In this document: piece by piece, positions 44,474 through 51,968 of the stretch
Layout: each line of letters opens with the position of its first letter
Numbering within the stretch: position 1 is the stretch's first letter
DNA from: an uncultured Tateyamaria sp.
GTDB lineage: Bacteria; Pseudomonadota; Alphaproteobacteria; Rhodobacterales; Rhodobacteraceae
Reading direction: 5' to 3'
DNA length: 64,000 nt
Assembly (NCBI RefSeq): GCF_947503415.1
Contig: NZ_CANNDS010000007.1
Coordinates: 1-64,000, forward strand
The notes under the pieces: generated by a model
What the model was told of the DNA's origin: nothing
Seen by the model: only the letters and a program-made list of their open reading frames with translations
Database searches by the model: none
Made by a program: the position numbers and the translations under genes

Positions 44474-45613
44474 ATGTCGCATCCGTTTCCGCATAGCGTT
44501 CTCGACAACATTTCAAAGCCCATCGAAGAGGCCCGAGGTTTGCCGAACAACGCCTTCATCGACCCTGCCTTTTTGCAATTGGAGAACGAAACTCTGTTCC
44601 GGCGACACTGGGTTTTTGCAGGCAGACAAAGCGAGATACCAAACCCCGGTGACATCAAGATGGTCGACATTGCTGACCAGCCCCTTTTGCTGGTGCGGGG
44701 CAAGGACAATGCGGTGCGCGCCTTCTACAACGTCTGCCCGCACAGGGGTGCTCAGATCGTGACGGAGGATCGGACGGGCGCGCGGGTCATTGCCTGCAAA
44801 TACCACGCGTGGACCTTCGAACTGGAGGGACCGCTGCGGGCCCGGGCGCATTTCAATGGCCCGAACAAACATGCCAAGGCGGATGCGAGTGACCCGAACT
44901 GTCCCAGCCTGTATCCGGTGGTCAGCGACACATGGTACGACGCCATCTTCGTCAACCTCGATGGGAATGCTGGCCCCCTGAAGGATCATCTGGACCCGGT
45001 GCTCCGCCAGGCCGAAGGGTTCGACATCAGCCAATTTCAGTATACCCGCACCGTCGAAGGGGAATTCGACTCCAACTGGAAACTCACGGTCGAGAACTGG
45101 TCTGACGTTTATCACGTCTTTGCCGTTCACCCGACATTGAACAAGATCATGGACGCCGACGCCCGCACCGGGATGGAGACGGACCGGAACCTGATCTACT
45201 GCCGCTGGGGCTATGACGCAGACACGTTGGCGCGCGAGGTTTTGCCCATCGCGCAAGGGCTGCAAGGGCAAGCGCGCAATACCTCGTTCATGGGGCACCT
45301 GTTTCCCGCCCTGTGCATCAGCTTTCATCCTGCGGCCTTCCTGTTGTGGGACTACAAGCCGCTGGCGCATGACCGGACCAAAGTGAAGCTGCACATTTAC
45401 GCGGCGGGCGATGCCGCCACGAACCCGGCTGTTCAGAAACATCTGGATGACCGCGTTGAGTATTACACCGGCCTGAATGGCGAAGACGACGAAGTGTGCC
45501 GCCTGATGCAGCGCGGACGACGCGCCGACGGATATGATGGCGGGCGGTTTGCCCCCTACTGGGACAAGGGCACACTGCACCTTGCGCAACTTGTGCTGGA
45601 CGCGGTGTCCTGA
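44474..45613 (+). CDS. Rieske non-heme iron oxygenase, second copy
   Basis: This 379-residue alpha subunit has Rieske ligands CPHRGA and CKYHAW and the iron-site motif ENWSDVYHVFAVHP. It is only distantly similar to the first copy and has its own promoter region, so the two probably act on different substrates or steps. Related enzymes include aromatic-ring dioxygenases and N-demethylases such as stachydrine and carnitine monooxygenases. I start at the ATG at 44474 after GGAGAGGTCTC; the long upstream frame is a shadow of RidA. No electron-transfer partner is in the window. Confidence 0.9.
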   Translation: MSHPFPHSVLDNISKPIEEARGLPNNAFIDPAFLQLENETLFRRHWVFAGRQSEIPNPGDIKMVDIADQPLLLVRGKDNAVRAFYNVCPHRGAQIVTEDRTGARVIACKYHAWTFELEGPLRARAHFNGPNKHAKADASDPNCPSLYPVVSDTWYDAIFVNLDGNAGPLKDHLDPVLRQAEGFDISQFQYTRTVEGEFDSNWKLTVENWSDVYHVFAVHPTLNKIMDADARTGMETDRNLIYCRWGYDADTLAREVLPIAQGLQGQARNTSFMGHLFPALCISFHPAAFLLWDYKPLAHDRTKVKLHIYAAGDAATNPAVQKHLDDRVEYYTGLNGEDDEVCRLMQRGRRADGYDGGRFAPYWDKGTLHLAQLVLDAVS

Positions 45614-45661
45614 CCGTTAGCGGGTTGTTGCGCGTCACCCATTTGTCGTAAACTCTGTCGG

Positions 45662-46330
45662 ATGACAGACCGTTCCACAGATCCAGTTCCCGGTGCCTTG
45701 GCCGAACGCGAAGTGCTTTCCGTGCTGGAGCCGTCCACAGAACGCGGTGATGATGACAAAAGCCTGATCGGCAACGAAGTCCGGTTCTGGCGCAAGGAAC
45801 GCAGCCTGACCGGATCGAAGCTTGCCAAGCTGTCGGACATCACGCCAGGCATGCTGACCAAGATTGAACAGGGCAAGGTTGCGCCATCCATCCAGACCTT
45901 GCTGTCGATTTCCAATGCTTTGAACGTCCCGATCTCGATGTTCTTTCATCGCATCGAGAAAAGCAGATACGTGTCTTTCGTGCCCGCGGACAAACGGATG
46001 CAGGTCGACAAGCGCGGCACGCGTGCGGGGCATCTGTATGAAATGCTGGGTCACAACACCGGCCAATCCATCGCGATAGAGCCATTTTTCGTCACCTATG
46101 ATCAGGACTCAGAGCCGTTTTCCACATTTCAGGAAGAGGGCTACAAGTTCATCTACATGGTGTCGGGTCACATCGTTTACCGTCACGGGGCTCGGTATTT
46201 CCCGCTGCATGCGGGCGACTCGTTGATCTTTGACGCCATGGCCCCCCATGGCCCGGCCGAATTGAAGGAACTGCCGTCGACCCTTTTGTCGGTGGCCGTG
46301 TCGTCTCGGTACGACCCCGGGCTGCGCTAG
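45662..46330 (+). CDS. XRE-family regulator with C-terminal cupin
   Basis: This 222-residue regulator has a helix-turn-helix at about residues 38-92 (VRFWRKERSLTGSKLAKLSDITPGMLTKIEQGKVAPSI split over two helices) and a cupin sensor domain at about 140-215 (PFSTFQEEGYKFIYMVSGHIVYRHG). Regulators of this kind control amino acid and amine catabolism and sense a small pathway metabolite through the cupin. It lies between the second Rieske gene and the racemase-like gene, both preceded by a similar TTGAC-containing motif, so it is the best local regulator candidate. Confidence 0.88.
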   Translation: MTDRSTDPVPGALAEREVLSVLEPSTERGDDDKSLIGNEVRFWRKERSLTGSKLAKLSDITPGMLTKIEQGKVAPSIQTLLSISNALNVPISMFFHRIEKSRYVSFVPADKRMQVDKRGTRAGHLYEMLGHNTGQSIAIEPFFVTYDQDSEPFSTFQEEGYKFIYMVSGHIVYRHGARYFPLHAGDSLIFDAMAPHGPAELKELPSTLLSVAVSSRYDPGLR

Positions 46331-46343
46331 CCCCTATCTGTAA

Positions 46344-46361
46344 TTGACTTGCAGGAAATAA
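46344..46361 (+). promoter_or_regulatory. TTGACT promoter-like motif shared with the Rieske promoter
   Basis: TTGACTTGCAGGAAATAA matches TTGACAAGTAAGAAATTA at 44417-44434 in 13 of 18 positions. It begins 94 bp before the racemase-like start and directly after the XRE-cupin gene. The TTGACT could be a -35 element with TATTTG near 46369 as a poor -10. It may be an operator of the XRE regulator. Confidence 0.4.
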
Positions 46362-46437
46362 GATGTCGTATTTGTTAATATGGCATCTGTGACACTCCGT
46401 CCTTGATTGCCGTATCTCATTTGAGAAAGGCGTGACG

Positions 46438-47220
46438 ATGTCCAACAGCCCGCCCATCGCAGGGATCATTACCCCGCCCGACTGGTATGATCCGACACCG
46501 GAGCGGTTTCGGGACTTGGCGACAACACCGGTCCGTGTGCAACAGACCCTGATGCCTGCGGTCAGCTTCGATTTCAGCCTCGACAGCATCGCCGCCAGCG
46601 AACCTGAGATGCAGGTTGCTGCCCGGTCCCTCGGGCGCACGGGCTGCAAGGCCATTGTTCTCAGCGGGACGCCCTTTACCTGGGCACATGATCCGACCGA
46701 AGCGGGCGCACGCGCCTTGCAGGCAAGGTTGTCGCGGGCTGCAGGCCACATTCCCTTTGTGTTTCCGGGCCTCGCCATTGTCGACGCCTGCCGGTCGCTG
46801 GGGATCAAGCGTCCTGCGTGCTGCACAACGTACTACCCCGCGGACTGGCGCGATGGCTGGGCGGGCTTTTTGCGCGATTGCGGGTTGGGCCCGAATGTTG
46901 TGCTGTCGATGGATCAGCTTGACATGGTGCCAACCATAAATGCGGTTTCTGAACAGGGTTGGACACTCTCCGCCGACGATATTGTCGCCTCGGCCCGTGC
47001 CGTTCGACGGGCCGATCCGGATGCAGACGGTATGCTGATCACCGGTGCGGGTGCCAGCACATACGGATTGATCAACGACATGGAACGGGAGTTCGGAATA
47101 CCGGTGATCGGCGCGGATGGGGCCATTCTTTGGGGCCTCGCCCGGGCAATGGATATTGAGCTTGCCTACGGCTGCCTTGGACAAGTGACCAACGCGCCGA
47201 TGCCCAGCCCGTCCGCGTGA
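46438..47220 (+). CDS. Asp/Glu racemase-superfamily (maleate isomerase/AMDase-like) protein
   Basis: This 260-residue protein opens AGIITPPDWYDPTPERF, as in maleate isomerase/arylmalonate decarboxylase relatives. The two catalytic-cysteine sites read VLSGTPF and ITGAGAST, so both cysteines appear replaced by Ser/Gly. A pair CC lies elsewhere (PACCTTYY). It is the second superfamily member of the window lacking the cysteines and is only distantly similar to the one at 28.5 kb. I start at the ATG at 46438 after GAGAAAGG. It converges with the hpa operon, ending 70 bp from hpaH. Confidence 0.7.
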   Translation: MSNSPPIAGIITPPDWYDPTPERFRDLATTPVRVQQTLMPAVSFDFSLDSIAASEPEMQVAARSLGRTGCKAIVLSGTPFTWAHDPTEAGARALQARLSRAAGHIPFVFPGLAIVDACRSLGIKRPACCTTYYPADWRDGWAGFLRDCGLGPNVVLSMDQLDMVPTINAVSEQGWTLSADDIVASARAVRRADPDADGMLITGAGASTYGLINDMEREFGIPVIGADGAILWGLARAMDIELAYGCLGQVTNAPMPSPSA

Positions 47221-47290
47221 CATTGATCATGTCACGCCAGAAAAGGTGAACCTTCAGGAAGCGTAAGCAAAATGCCGACCGCCACAGGCG

Positions 47291-48091
47291 CTACGCAAAA
47301 GAAATATCAACAGACCCAAACGCGCCGAAATCTGCCGTGATATCGCTCCCAGAAGGGCATTCGACCGGCCGAATGAAACTGCCTGACAGGATGATCTGAC
47401 CCGGTTCAATGCTTTGGCCGTAGCCCGCCATGCGGCGGGCGAGCCACACAACACTTTCCACCGGGTCGTTCAGCACACCCGCGCCCAGACCGGTTTCCTC
47501 GACCTCACCATTCTTCGACGTGATCGCCCCGACCCAGCGCAGGTCGAACGCATCCACTGCGTGCCTTTGCGGACCCAGCACAACGCCCGCATTGGCCGCG
47601 TTGTCGCTGATCGTGTCAAAGACGGTGCGCGTCTTGCCCGTCTCCGCATCCACCCGCGTAATCCGCGTGTCGAGGATTTCGATGGATGGGGCCACGTAAT
47701 CCGTGGCCGCCAGCACGTCCGCGCGGGTCACCTCTGCACCTGCAAGAGGCGCTTTCATCACAAAGGCAATCTCCGCCTCGATCCGGGGTTGGATGAACCG
47801 ACCGTTGGGCACCGCAGCGCCATGCTCGAACACCATGTCGTTAAACAAAATCCCGCTGTCGGGGATGTCGATGTTCAGCGCGTATTGCATCGCCTTGGAC
47901 GTCAGTCCGATCTTCCAGCCCACGACGGACCGGCCCTGTTTCAGCTTGGCCTGGTAAATAGCGTTCTGGATGGCATAGGCGTCGTCCATCCCCATCTCCG
48001 GATGGCGTTTCGTGAGCAAGCCAATCTGCGTGCCTGACGCCTCGGCCTCCAGCAAATCGGCGGCGGCCTGTGCGTGATCTTCGGGGGTCAT
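47291..48091 (-). CDS. hpaH: 2-oxo-hepta-3-ene-1,7-dioate hydratase
   Basis: This 266-residue member of the hydratase/decarboxylase (MhpD/HpaH) family shows GWKIGLTSKAMQYAL, IEAEIAFVMKAPL and the final ILSGSFIRPVECPSGSDITADFGAFGSV. It would add water to the dienoate formed from the ring-cleavage product of homoprotocatechuate, giving 4-hydroxy-2-oxoheptanedioate. It is the last gene of the leftward hpaE-hpaD-hpaG-hpaH operon and overlaps hpaG by 4 bp. The aldolase HpaI that would act next is not in the window. Confidence 0.88.
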   Translation of the reverse strand: MTPEDHAQAAADLLEAEASGTQIGLLTKRHPEMGMDDAYAIQNAIYQAKLKQGRSVVGWKIGLTSKAMQYALNIDIPDSGILFNDMVFEHGAAVPNGRFIQPRIEAEIAFVMKAPLAGAEVTRADVLAATDYVAPSIEILDTRITRVDAETGKTRTVFDTISDNAANAGVVLGPQRHAVDAFDLRWVGAITSKNGEVEETGLGAGVLNDPVESVVWLARRMAGYGQSIEPGQIILSGSFIRPVECPSGSDITADFGAFGSVDISFA

Positions 48092-48948
48092 ACCACCTCG
48101 TCCTCTACCGTATTGCGCAGGGTTCCAATGGTGTTCACCTCCACCTCGACCACGTCGCCGGGCTTCAGAAATTGCGGTGGGTCCAGCCGCGCACCGGACC
48201 CTGTGGGTGTGCCGGTGACGATGATGTCACCCGGCAGCAATTCCATGAAGGTCGAGATATATTCGATCTCCCGCCGGATCGGATGCATCATGCGAGACAG
48301 CACATCGTCCTGTCTCACCTCACCATTCACGCGGGTGATGATGCGGGCATCATCCAGCTGAGACGCATCCGTAAATGGCACCAGCCATGGGCCAAGGGCT
48401 GCGGAGCGATCCCAGTTCTTGCCTTGGGTGACGTTGAACTTCGCGTGCCGCACCCAGTCGCGAATGGTCCCTTCGTTGCAAATGGTCAGCGCCGCGATGT
48501 GGTCATAGGCATCGGCTTGCGCGATCCGACGACCCGCCTTGCCAATGACAATTGCCACCTCGCCTTCGTAATCCAGTTGGTGACTTTCCGGGGGGCGGAT
48601 CAGTGGGCGATCATGCCCGGTGAACCCACTGGCAAAGCGCGGAAACAGCGACATGAACTTGGGCTGTTCGCTGCCGTCCTTGTACTCGGCATTGCGATCC
48701 GGGAAGTTCACGCCAACGCACAGGATACGTCGCGCACCCGGCAGGACCATGTCGTAGCTGACTTGCGCATGCGTCACAGATTGCCCGACGGCGGCTTGCA
48801 CCAGTTGCTCCAAACCACCCGCCACAACCGCATCGAACAGCGTCGGCCACTGCGGAAATGCGTCGTTCAGGGCAATCATACCGGCATCGGTGACCGCGCC
48901 ATAGAAGCTGTCGCCGCCAGCGGAGTAGCTTGCCAAACGCGCACTCAT
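48088..48948 (-). CDS. hpaG: Fumarylacetoacetate hydrolase-family decarboxylase/isomerase
   Basis: This 286-residue FAH-fold protein contains ILCVGVNFPDRNAEYKDG, the metal ligands in LDYEGEVAIVIGK and the C-terminal GDIIVTGTPTGSG. In the homoprotocatechuate pathway HpaG decarboxylates 5-oxo-pent-3-ene-1,2,5-tricarboxylate and isomerises the product. It is a single-domain protein, unlike the two-domain enterobacterial HpaG. Its start overlaps the hpaD stop (ATGA-type, 4 bp). The hpa name is by context and family. Confidence 0.85.
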   Translation of the reverse strand: MSARLASYSAGGDSFYGAVTDAGMIALNDAFPQWPTLFDAVVAGGLEQLVQAAVGQSVTHAQVSYDMVLPGARRILCVGVNFPDRNAEYKDGSEQPKFMSLFPRFASGFTGHDRPLIRPPESHQLDYEGEVAIVIGKAGRRIAQADAYDHIAALTICNEGTIRDWVRHAKFNVTQGKNWDRSAALGPWLVPFTDASQLDDARIITRVNGEVRQDDVLSRMMHPIRREIEYISTFMELLPGDIIVTGTPTGSGARLDPPQFLKPGDVVEVEVNTIGTLRNTVEDEVV

Positions 48949-49928
48949 GGCGCGATGATCGGGGTGGCCTGCATGTCCGACTCCTGTGTTTCCACGCCTC
49001 CAAAGATCGTGCCATGTTCAAACCAGCTGCGCGGCGCGGGTGCGCCCCACAGCGTCTGGCGCTGCGGGTCCTTCAAGTCCCATTTGATCGGCTCAAGGTC
49101 CGGATCAACAGTCTGATAATCCGAACAATAAATCTCGATCCGGTGGCCGTCAGGGTCGAGGATATACAGGAAGAACGCGTTGGAAATCCCATGCCGGCCC
49201 GGCCCGCGTTCGATGTTGCTGACATACCCCGTGGTCGCCATCAGATCGAGCAGATCGATGATGTTCAACGGTGTCGGCACCCAAAACGCGACATGGTGCA
49301 ATCGGGGGCCGGTTCCGTTGGTAAACGCCATGTCATGCACGCCGCCCTTGCGGTGCATCCACGCGGCCCAAAGCCGTTTACTCTCGTCATCCTCTGTATA
49401 TTCGGTCACGCGAAAGCCCATGTCGGAATAGAATGCGACAGACGCGTCCACATCCGGGCTGAAACAGTTGAAGTGATCAATGCGCAGCGGCTTCACCCCG
49501 CGGTACAGCGCGTATTTCTGGTGGATGGGCGCAAGCCGATCCATCTTGTGATAAAATTCCAGCGGGATACCATGGTTGTCCGAGGTCAGCAGCGTGCGCC
49601 CCTGATACGGACGATCCACCCATTCGGTGGGGCGGCCCTTGCCTTGAAAAAACGCCTCTGCCCGGTCCAGATCATCTTCATCAAGGGTCTTGAATCCCAT
49701 CACCTCGACCGTGCCCGGCTCATCGGATTTCTGCAGGATGATACAGTGGTGGCCACGTTCCTCCATCGCGCGCAGGTAGACGTGGCTGTCGTCTTCATCC
49801 GTGATTTGCAGGCCCAGCGTGTCACAGTAAAAGGCCTTGGACGCCGCCAAATCAGCGACGTTCAGGCAGACATGGCTCAGGCGGATGGTGTTGAAATCCG
49901 GGTAAAGGTTCGGTGCAGGCACAGGCAT
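48945..49928 (-). CDS. hpaD: 3,4-dihydroxyphenylacetate 2,3-dioxygenase (type I extradiol)
   Basis: This 327-residue vicinal-oxygen-chelate enzyme has two repeated modules. The second bears the iron ligands: His in RIDHFNCFSPDV, His in HHVAFWVPTP and Glu in HRIEIYCSDYQT. The block NIERGPGRHGISNAFFLYIL is characteristic of homoprotocatechuate 2,3-dioxygenases. It opens the catechol ring of 3,4-dihydroxyphenylacetate by meta cleavage to 5-carboxymethyl-2-hydroxymuconate semialdehyde. It lies between hpaE and hpaG with overlapping starts and stops. Confidence 0.92.
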   Translation of the reverse strand: MPVPAPNLYPDFNTIRLSHVCLNVADLAASKAFYCDTLGLQITDEDDSHVYLRAMEERGHHCIILQKSDEPGTVEVMGFKTLDEDDLDRAEAFFQGKGRPTEWVDRPYQGRTLLTSDNHGIPLEFYHKMDRLAPIHQKYALYRGVKPLRIDHFNCFSPDVDASVAFYSDMGFRVTEYTEDDESKRLWAAWMHRKGGVHDMAFTNGTGPRLHHVAFWVPTPLNIIDLLDLMATTGYVSNIERGPGRHGISNAFFLYILDPDGHRIEIYCSDYQTVDPDLEPIKWDLKDPQRQTLWGAPAPRSWFEHGTIFGGVETQESDMQATPIIAP

Positions 49929-51439
49929 CAGAGCGCTCCCAATTTGGTGATCTTGTGCTGGCCGGTGGCAAAGCCGATATGCTTTTGCTCCATGTAAAAC
50001 TCGAAGGACCAGTCGCCGCCGTCGCGTCCAATGCCGCTCGCTTTGACCCCGCCGAAGGGGGTGGGCAGGTGGCGCACATTCTCGGAATTCACCCAGATCA
50101 TCCCCGCCTCCAGCTTGTCCGTAAAGCGCAGGGCGCGGGTCAGATCGTTGGTCCAGACATACCCTGTCAGACCGTAGGGCGTATCGTTGGCCATCTGCAA
50201 CGCCTCCTCCTCGGAGCCGAAGGGGATTGAGGTCAGAACGGGGCCAAAGATTTCCTCCTGCGCGATGGTCATGTCATTGCTGGCATCGGTAAAGAGCGTG
50301 GGTTTGATGAAATATCCCTCATCGCCCATGGCCTCCCCACCTGCCGCGATGGTGGCACCATCCGTCCTCGCAATATCGAAATAACTGGTGACCTTGTTGA
50401 AATGCTCCTCGCTCACAAGTGGGCCAATCTCGGTCGCAGGGTCAAGCGGATGCCCGACCTTGATATTGTTGACCCGCGCCACCAGCTTGGCCTCGAATTC
50501 CGCCCGGATTGTGTCCTGTATCAACAGCCGGGACGAGGACGTGCAGCGTTCCCCGTTGATCGAATAGATCATGAAGATCACGGCATCGAGCGCGCGGTCC
50601 AGATCGGCATCGTCAAAGACAATGACCGGGTTCTTGCCACCCAGCTCCAGATGGTTCCGCTTGAGCGTATCGGCACCCTGTTTGGTGATCAGCGACCCCG
50701 TTCGGCTTTCGCCCACAAAGGCGATGGCGCGGATCTTGGGGTGTTCGCAGAGCGCCTTGCCCGCGTCCTCTCCAAACCCGTTCACGGTGTTCAGAACGCC
50801 CGGCGGCAGGCCCGCTTCCTCCGCAATCTCGACCAGCAGACGGGCTGTCAGGGGCGACGCCTCAGCCGGTTTGTGAACGACGGTGCAACCCGCGGCAAGC
50901 GCAGGCGCGATCTTCCAAGTGGACAGCATGAAGGGCGTATTCCACGGCGTGATCACGCCCACCGGGCCAATCGGCACACGGGTGGTGATGTTCATCAACG
51001 TGGGCGATTTCAGGTGCTGACCGTCCCTTGCCTGTACGACCTGATCTGCGAAATAGCGGAAATTCTCGGCTCCGCGCAACGCGGCCTTGGACATGAACTT
51101 GTAGGCCTGCCCCGTGTCCCAACACTCGCATAGTGCAATCTCTTCCGCCCGCGCCTCGATCCCTTCGGCTATGCGGATCAGGATCTTGCGCCGCTCGGTC
51201 GCTGGCAGGTCGCGCCAGTCTGCAAAGGCATCGTGGGCCGCCTTCGCTGCCGCATCAATATCCGCCGTCGTGCCGCGCGCAACATCGCAAATCACGCTCT
51301 TGTCGACCGGAGAGATCGTCTGGAACACGCCCCCCGCCCCGGCCTCATCCTCCCCTGCGATCCGGTTTTGGATGCCCGTGTTCTGGAACCGCTCAAGATA
51401 GCCGTTCAGTTTGGCGATGTTGTCGTCCAGCACGGACAT
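49928..51439 (-). CDS. hpaE: 5-carboxymethyl-2-hydroxymuconate semialdehyde dehydrogenase
   Basis: This 503-residue aldehyde dehydrogenase has ELGGKNP and the catalytic Cys in GERCTSSSRL. It is the first gene of the hpa operon and its stop overlaps the hpaD start. It would oxidise the semialdehyde from HpaD to 5-carboxymethyl-2-hydroxymuconate. I take the ATG at 51439, with GGAGG 4 nt before it; an ATG 15 bp upstream lacks a ribosome site. The MarR-type gene hpaR is divergent, with a palindromic operator between them. Confidence 0.9.
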   Translation of the reverse strand: MSVLDDNIAKLNGYLERFQNTGIQNRIAGEDEAGAGGVFQTISPVDKSVICDVARGTTADIDAAAKAAHDAFADWRDLPATERRKILIRIAEGIEARAEEIALCECWDTGQAYKFMSKAALRGAENFRYFADQVVQARDGQHLKSPTLMNITTRVPIGPVGVITPWNTPFMLSTWKIAPALAAGCTVVHKPAEASPLTARLLVEIAEEAGLPPGVLNTVNGFGEDAGKALCEHPKIRAIAFVGESRTGSLITKQGADTLKRNHLELGGKNPVIVFDDADLDRALDAVIFMIYSINGERCTSSSRLLIQDTIRAEFEAKLVARVNNIKVGHPLDPATEIGPLVSEEHFNKVTSYFDIARTDGATIAAGGEAMGDEGYFIKPTLFTDASNDMTIAQEEIFGPVLTSIPFGSEEEALQMANDTPYGLTGYVWTNDLTRALRFTDKLEAGMIWVNSENVRHLPTPFGGVKASGIGRDGGDWSFEFYMEQKHIGFATGQHKITKLGAL

Positions 51440-51457
51440 GGCGCCTCCGATCATTTC

Positions 51458-51471
51458 ATTAACATGTTAAT
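51458..51471. promoter_or_regulatory. HpaR operator candidate ATTAACATGTTAAT
   Basis: This is a perfect 14-bp palindrome 19 bp before the hpaE start and 60 bp before hpaR. MarR regulators bind such palindromes and relieve repression when an aromatic ligand binds. The location in the shared hpaE/hpaR promoter region makes it the best operator candidate. Confidence 0.6.
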
Positions 51472-51530
51472 TGTTGCGAAGTTAAGTAAATCTGTGTTGA
51501 ACTGTCAAGACCGACCAACCCCGAGGCTGC

Positions 51531-51968
51531 ATGACGAAAACGCTCCCCTCCACGTCCCGCTCCCTGCCCATCGCGCTGATCCGCGCGCGCGAAGGGGTGA
51601 TGGCCCCAATCCGCGAAATGCTGGCCGAGACCGGGATCACGGAACAGCAATGGCGCGTACTGCGAGTACTGGCGGAGTTCGGCGTGATGGATGCCAAGAC
51701 GCTCGCTGATCGGTCCAGCCTGCTGTTTCCCAGCCTGACCCGCATAGCGGCGACCTTGCGGGACAAAGGGTTGGTGACGCAAACCCGCGATGACAAGGAC
51801 CGCCGCCGCCAGTTTATCCAGATCACGCAGGCCGGGCAAAAGATCATCGACGACCGCGCAGGTCAGGCGGCACAGATCGTGGCAGGGTTCAAATCCACGC
51901 TCGGCGCGCGGGAGTATGAAACATTGCTTGATCTGCTCGCCCGCCTTGATCCGGGGGCTGATGGCTAG
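51531..51968 (+). CDS. hpaR: MarR-family regulator of homoprotocatechuate degradation
   Basis: This 145-residue MarR protein has a winged helix (ITEQQWRVLRVLAEFGVMDA, then RIAATLRDKGLVTQTRDDKDRRRQFIQ). HpaR proteins repress the hpa meta operon in the absence of hydroxyphenylacetates. Divergent position next to hpaE supports the name. Its stop overlaps that of the convergent UPF0261 gene by 4 bp. Confidence 0.88.
   Translation: MTKTLPSTSRSLPIALIRAREGVMAPIREMLAETGITEQQWRVLRVLAEFGVMDAKTLADRSSLLFPSLTRIAATLRDKGLVTQTRDDKDRRRQFIQITQAGQKIIDDRAGQAAQIVAGFKSTLGAREYETLLDLLARLDPGADG

Noticed and set aside
46344-46430. Imperfect AGATG/CATCT repeat as an operator
   Set aside because: Arms of 5 bp with a long spacer occur easily by chance.
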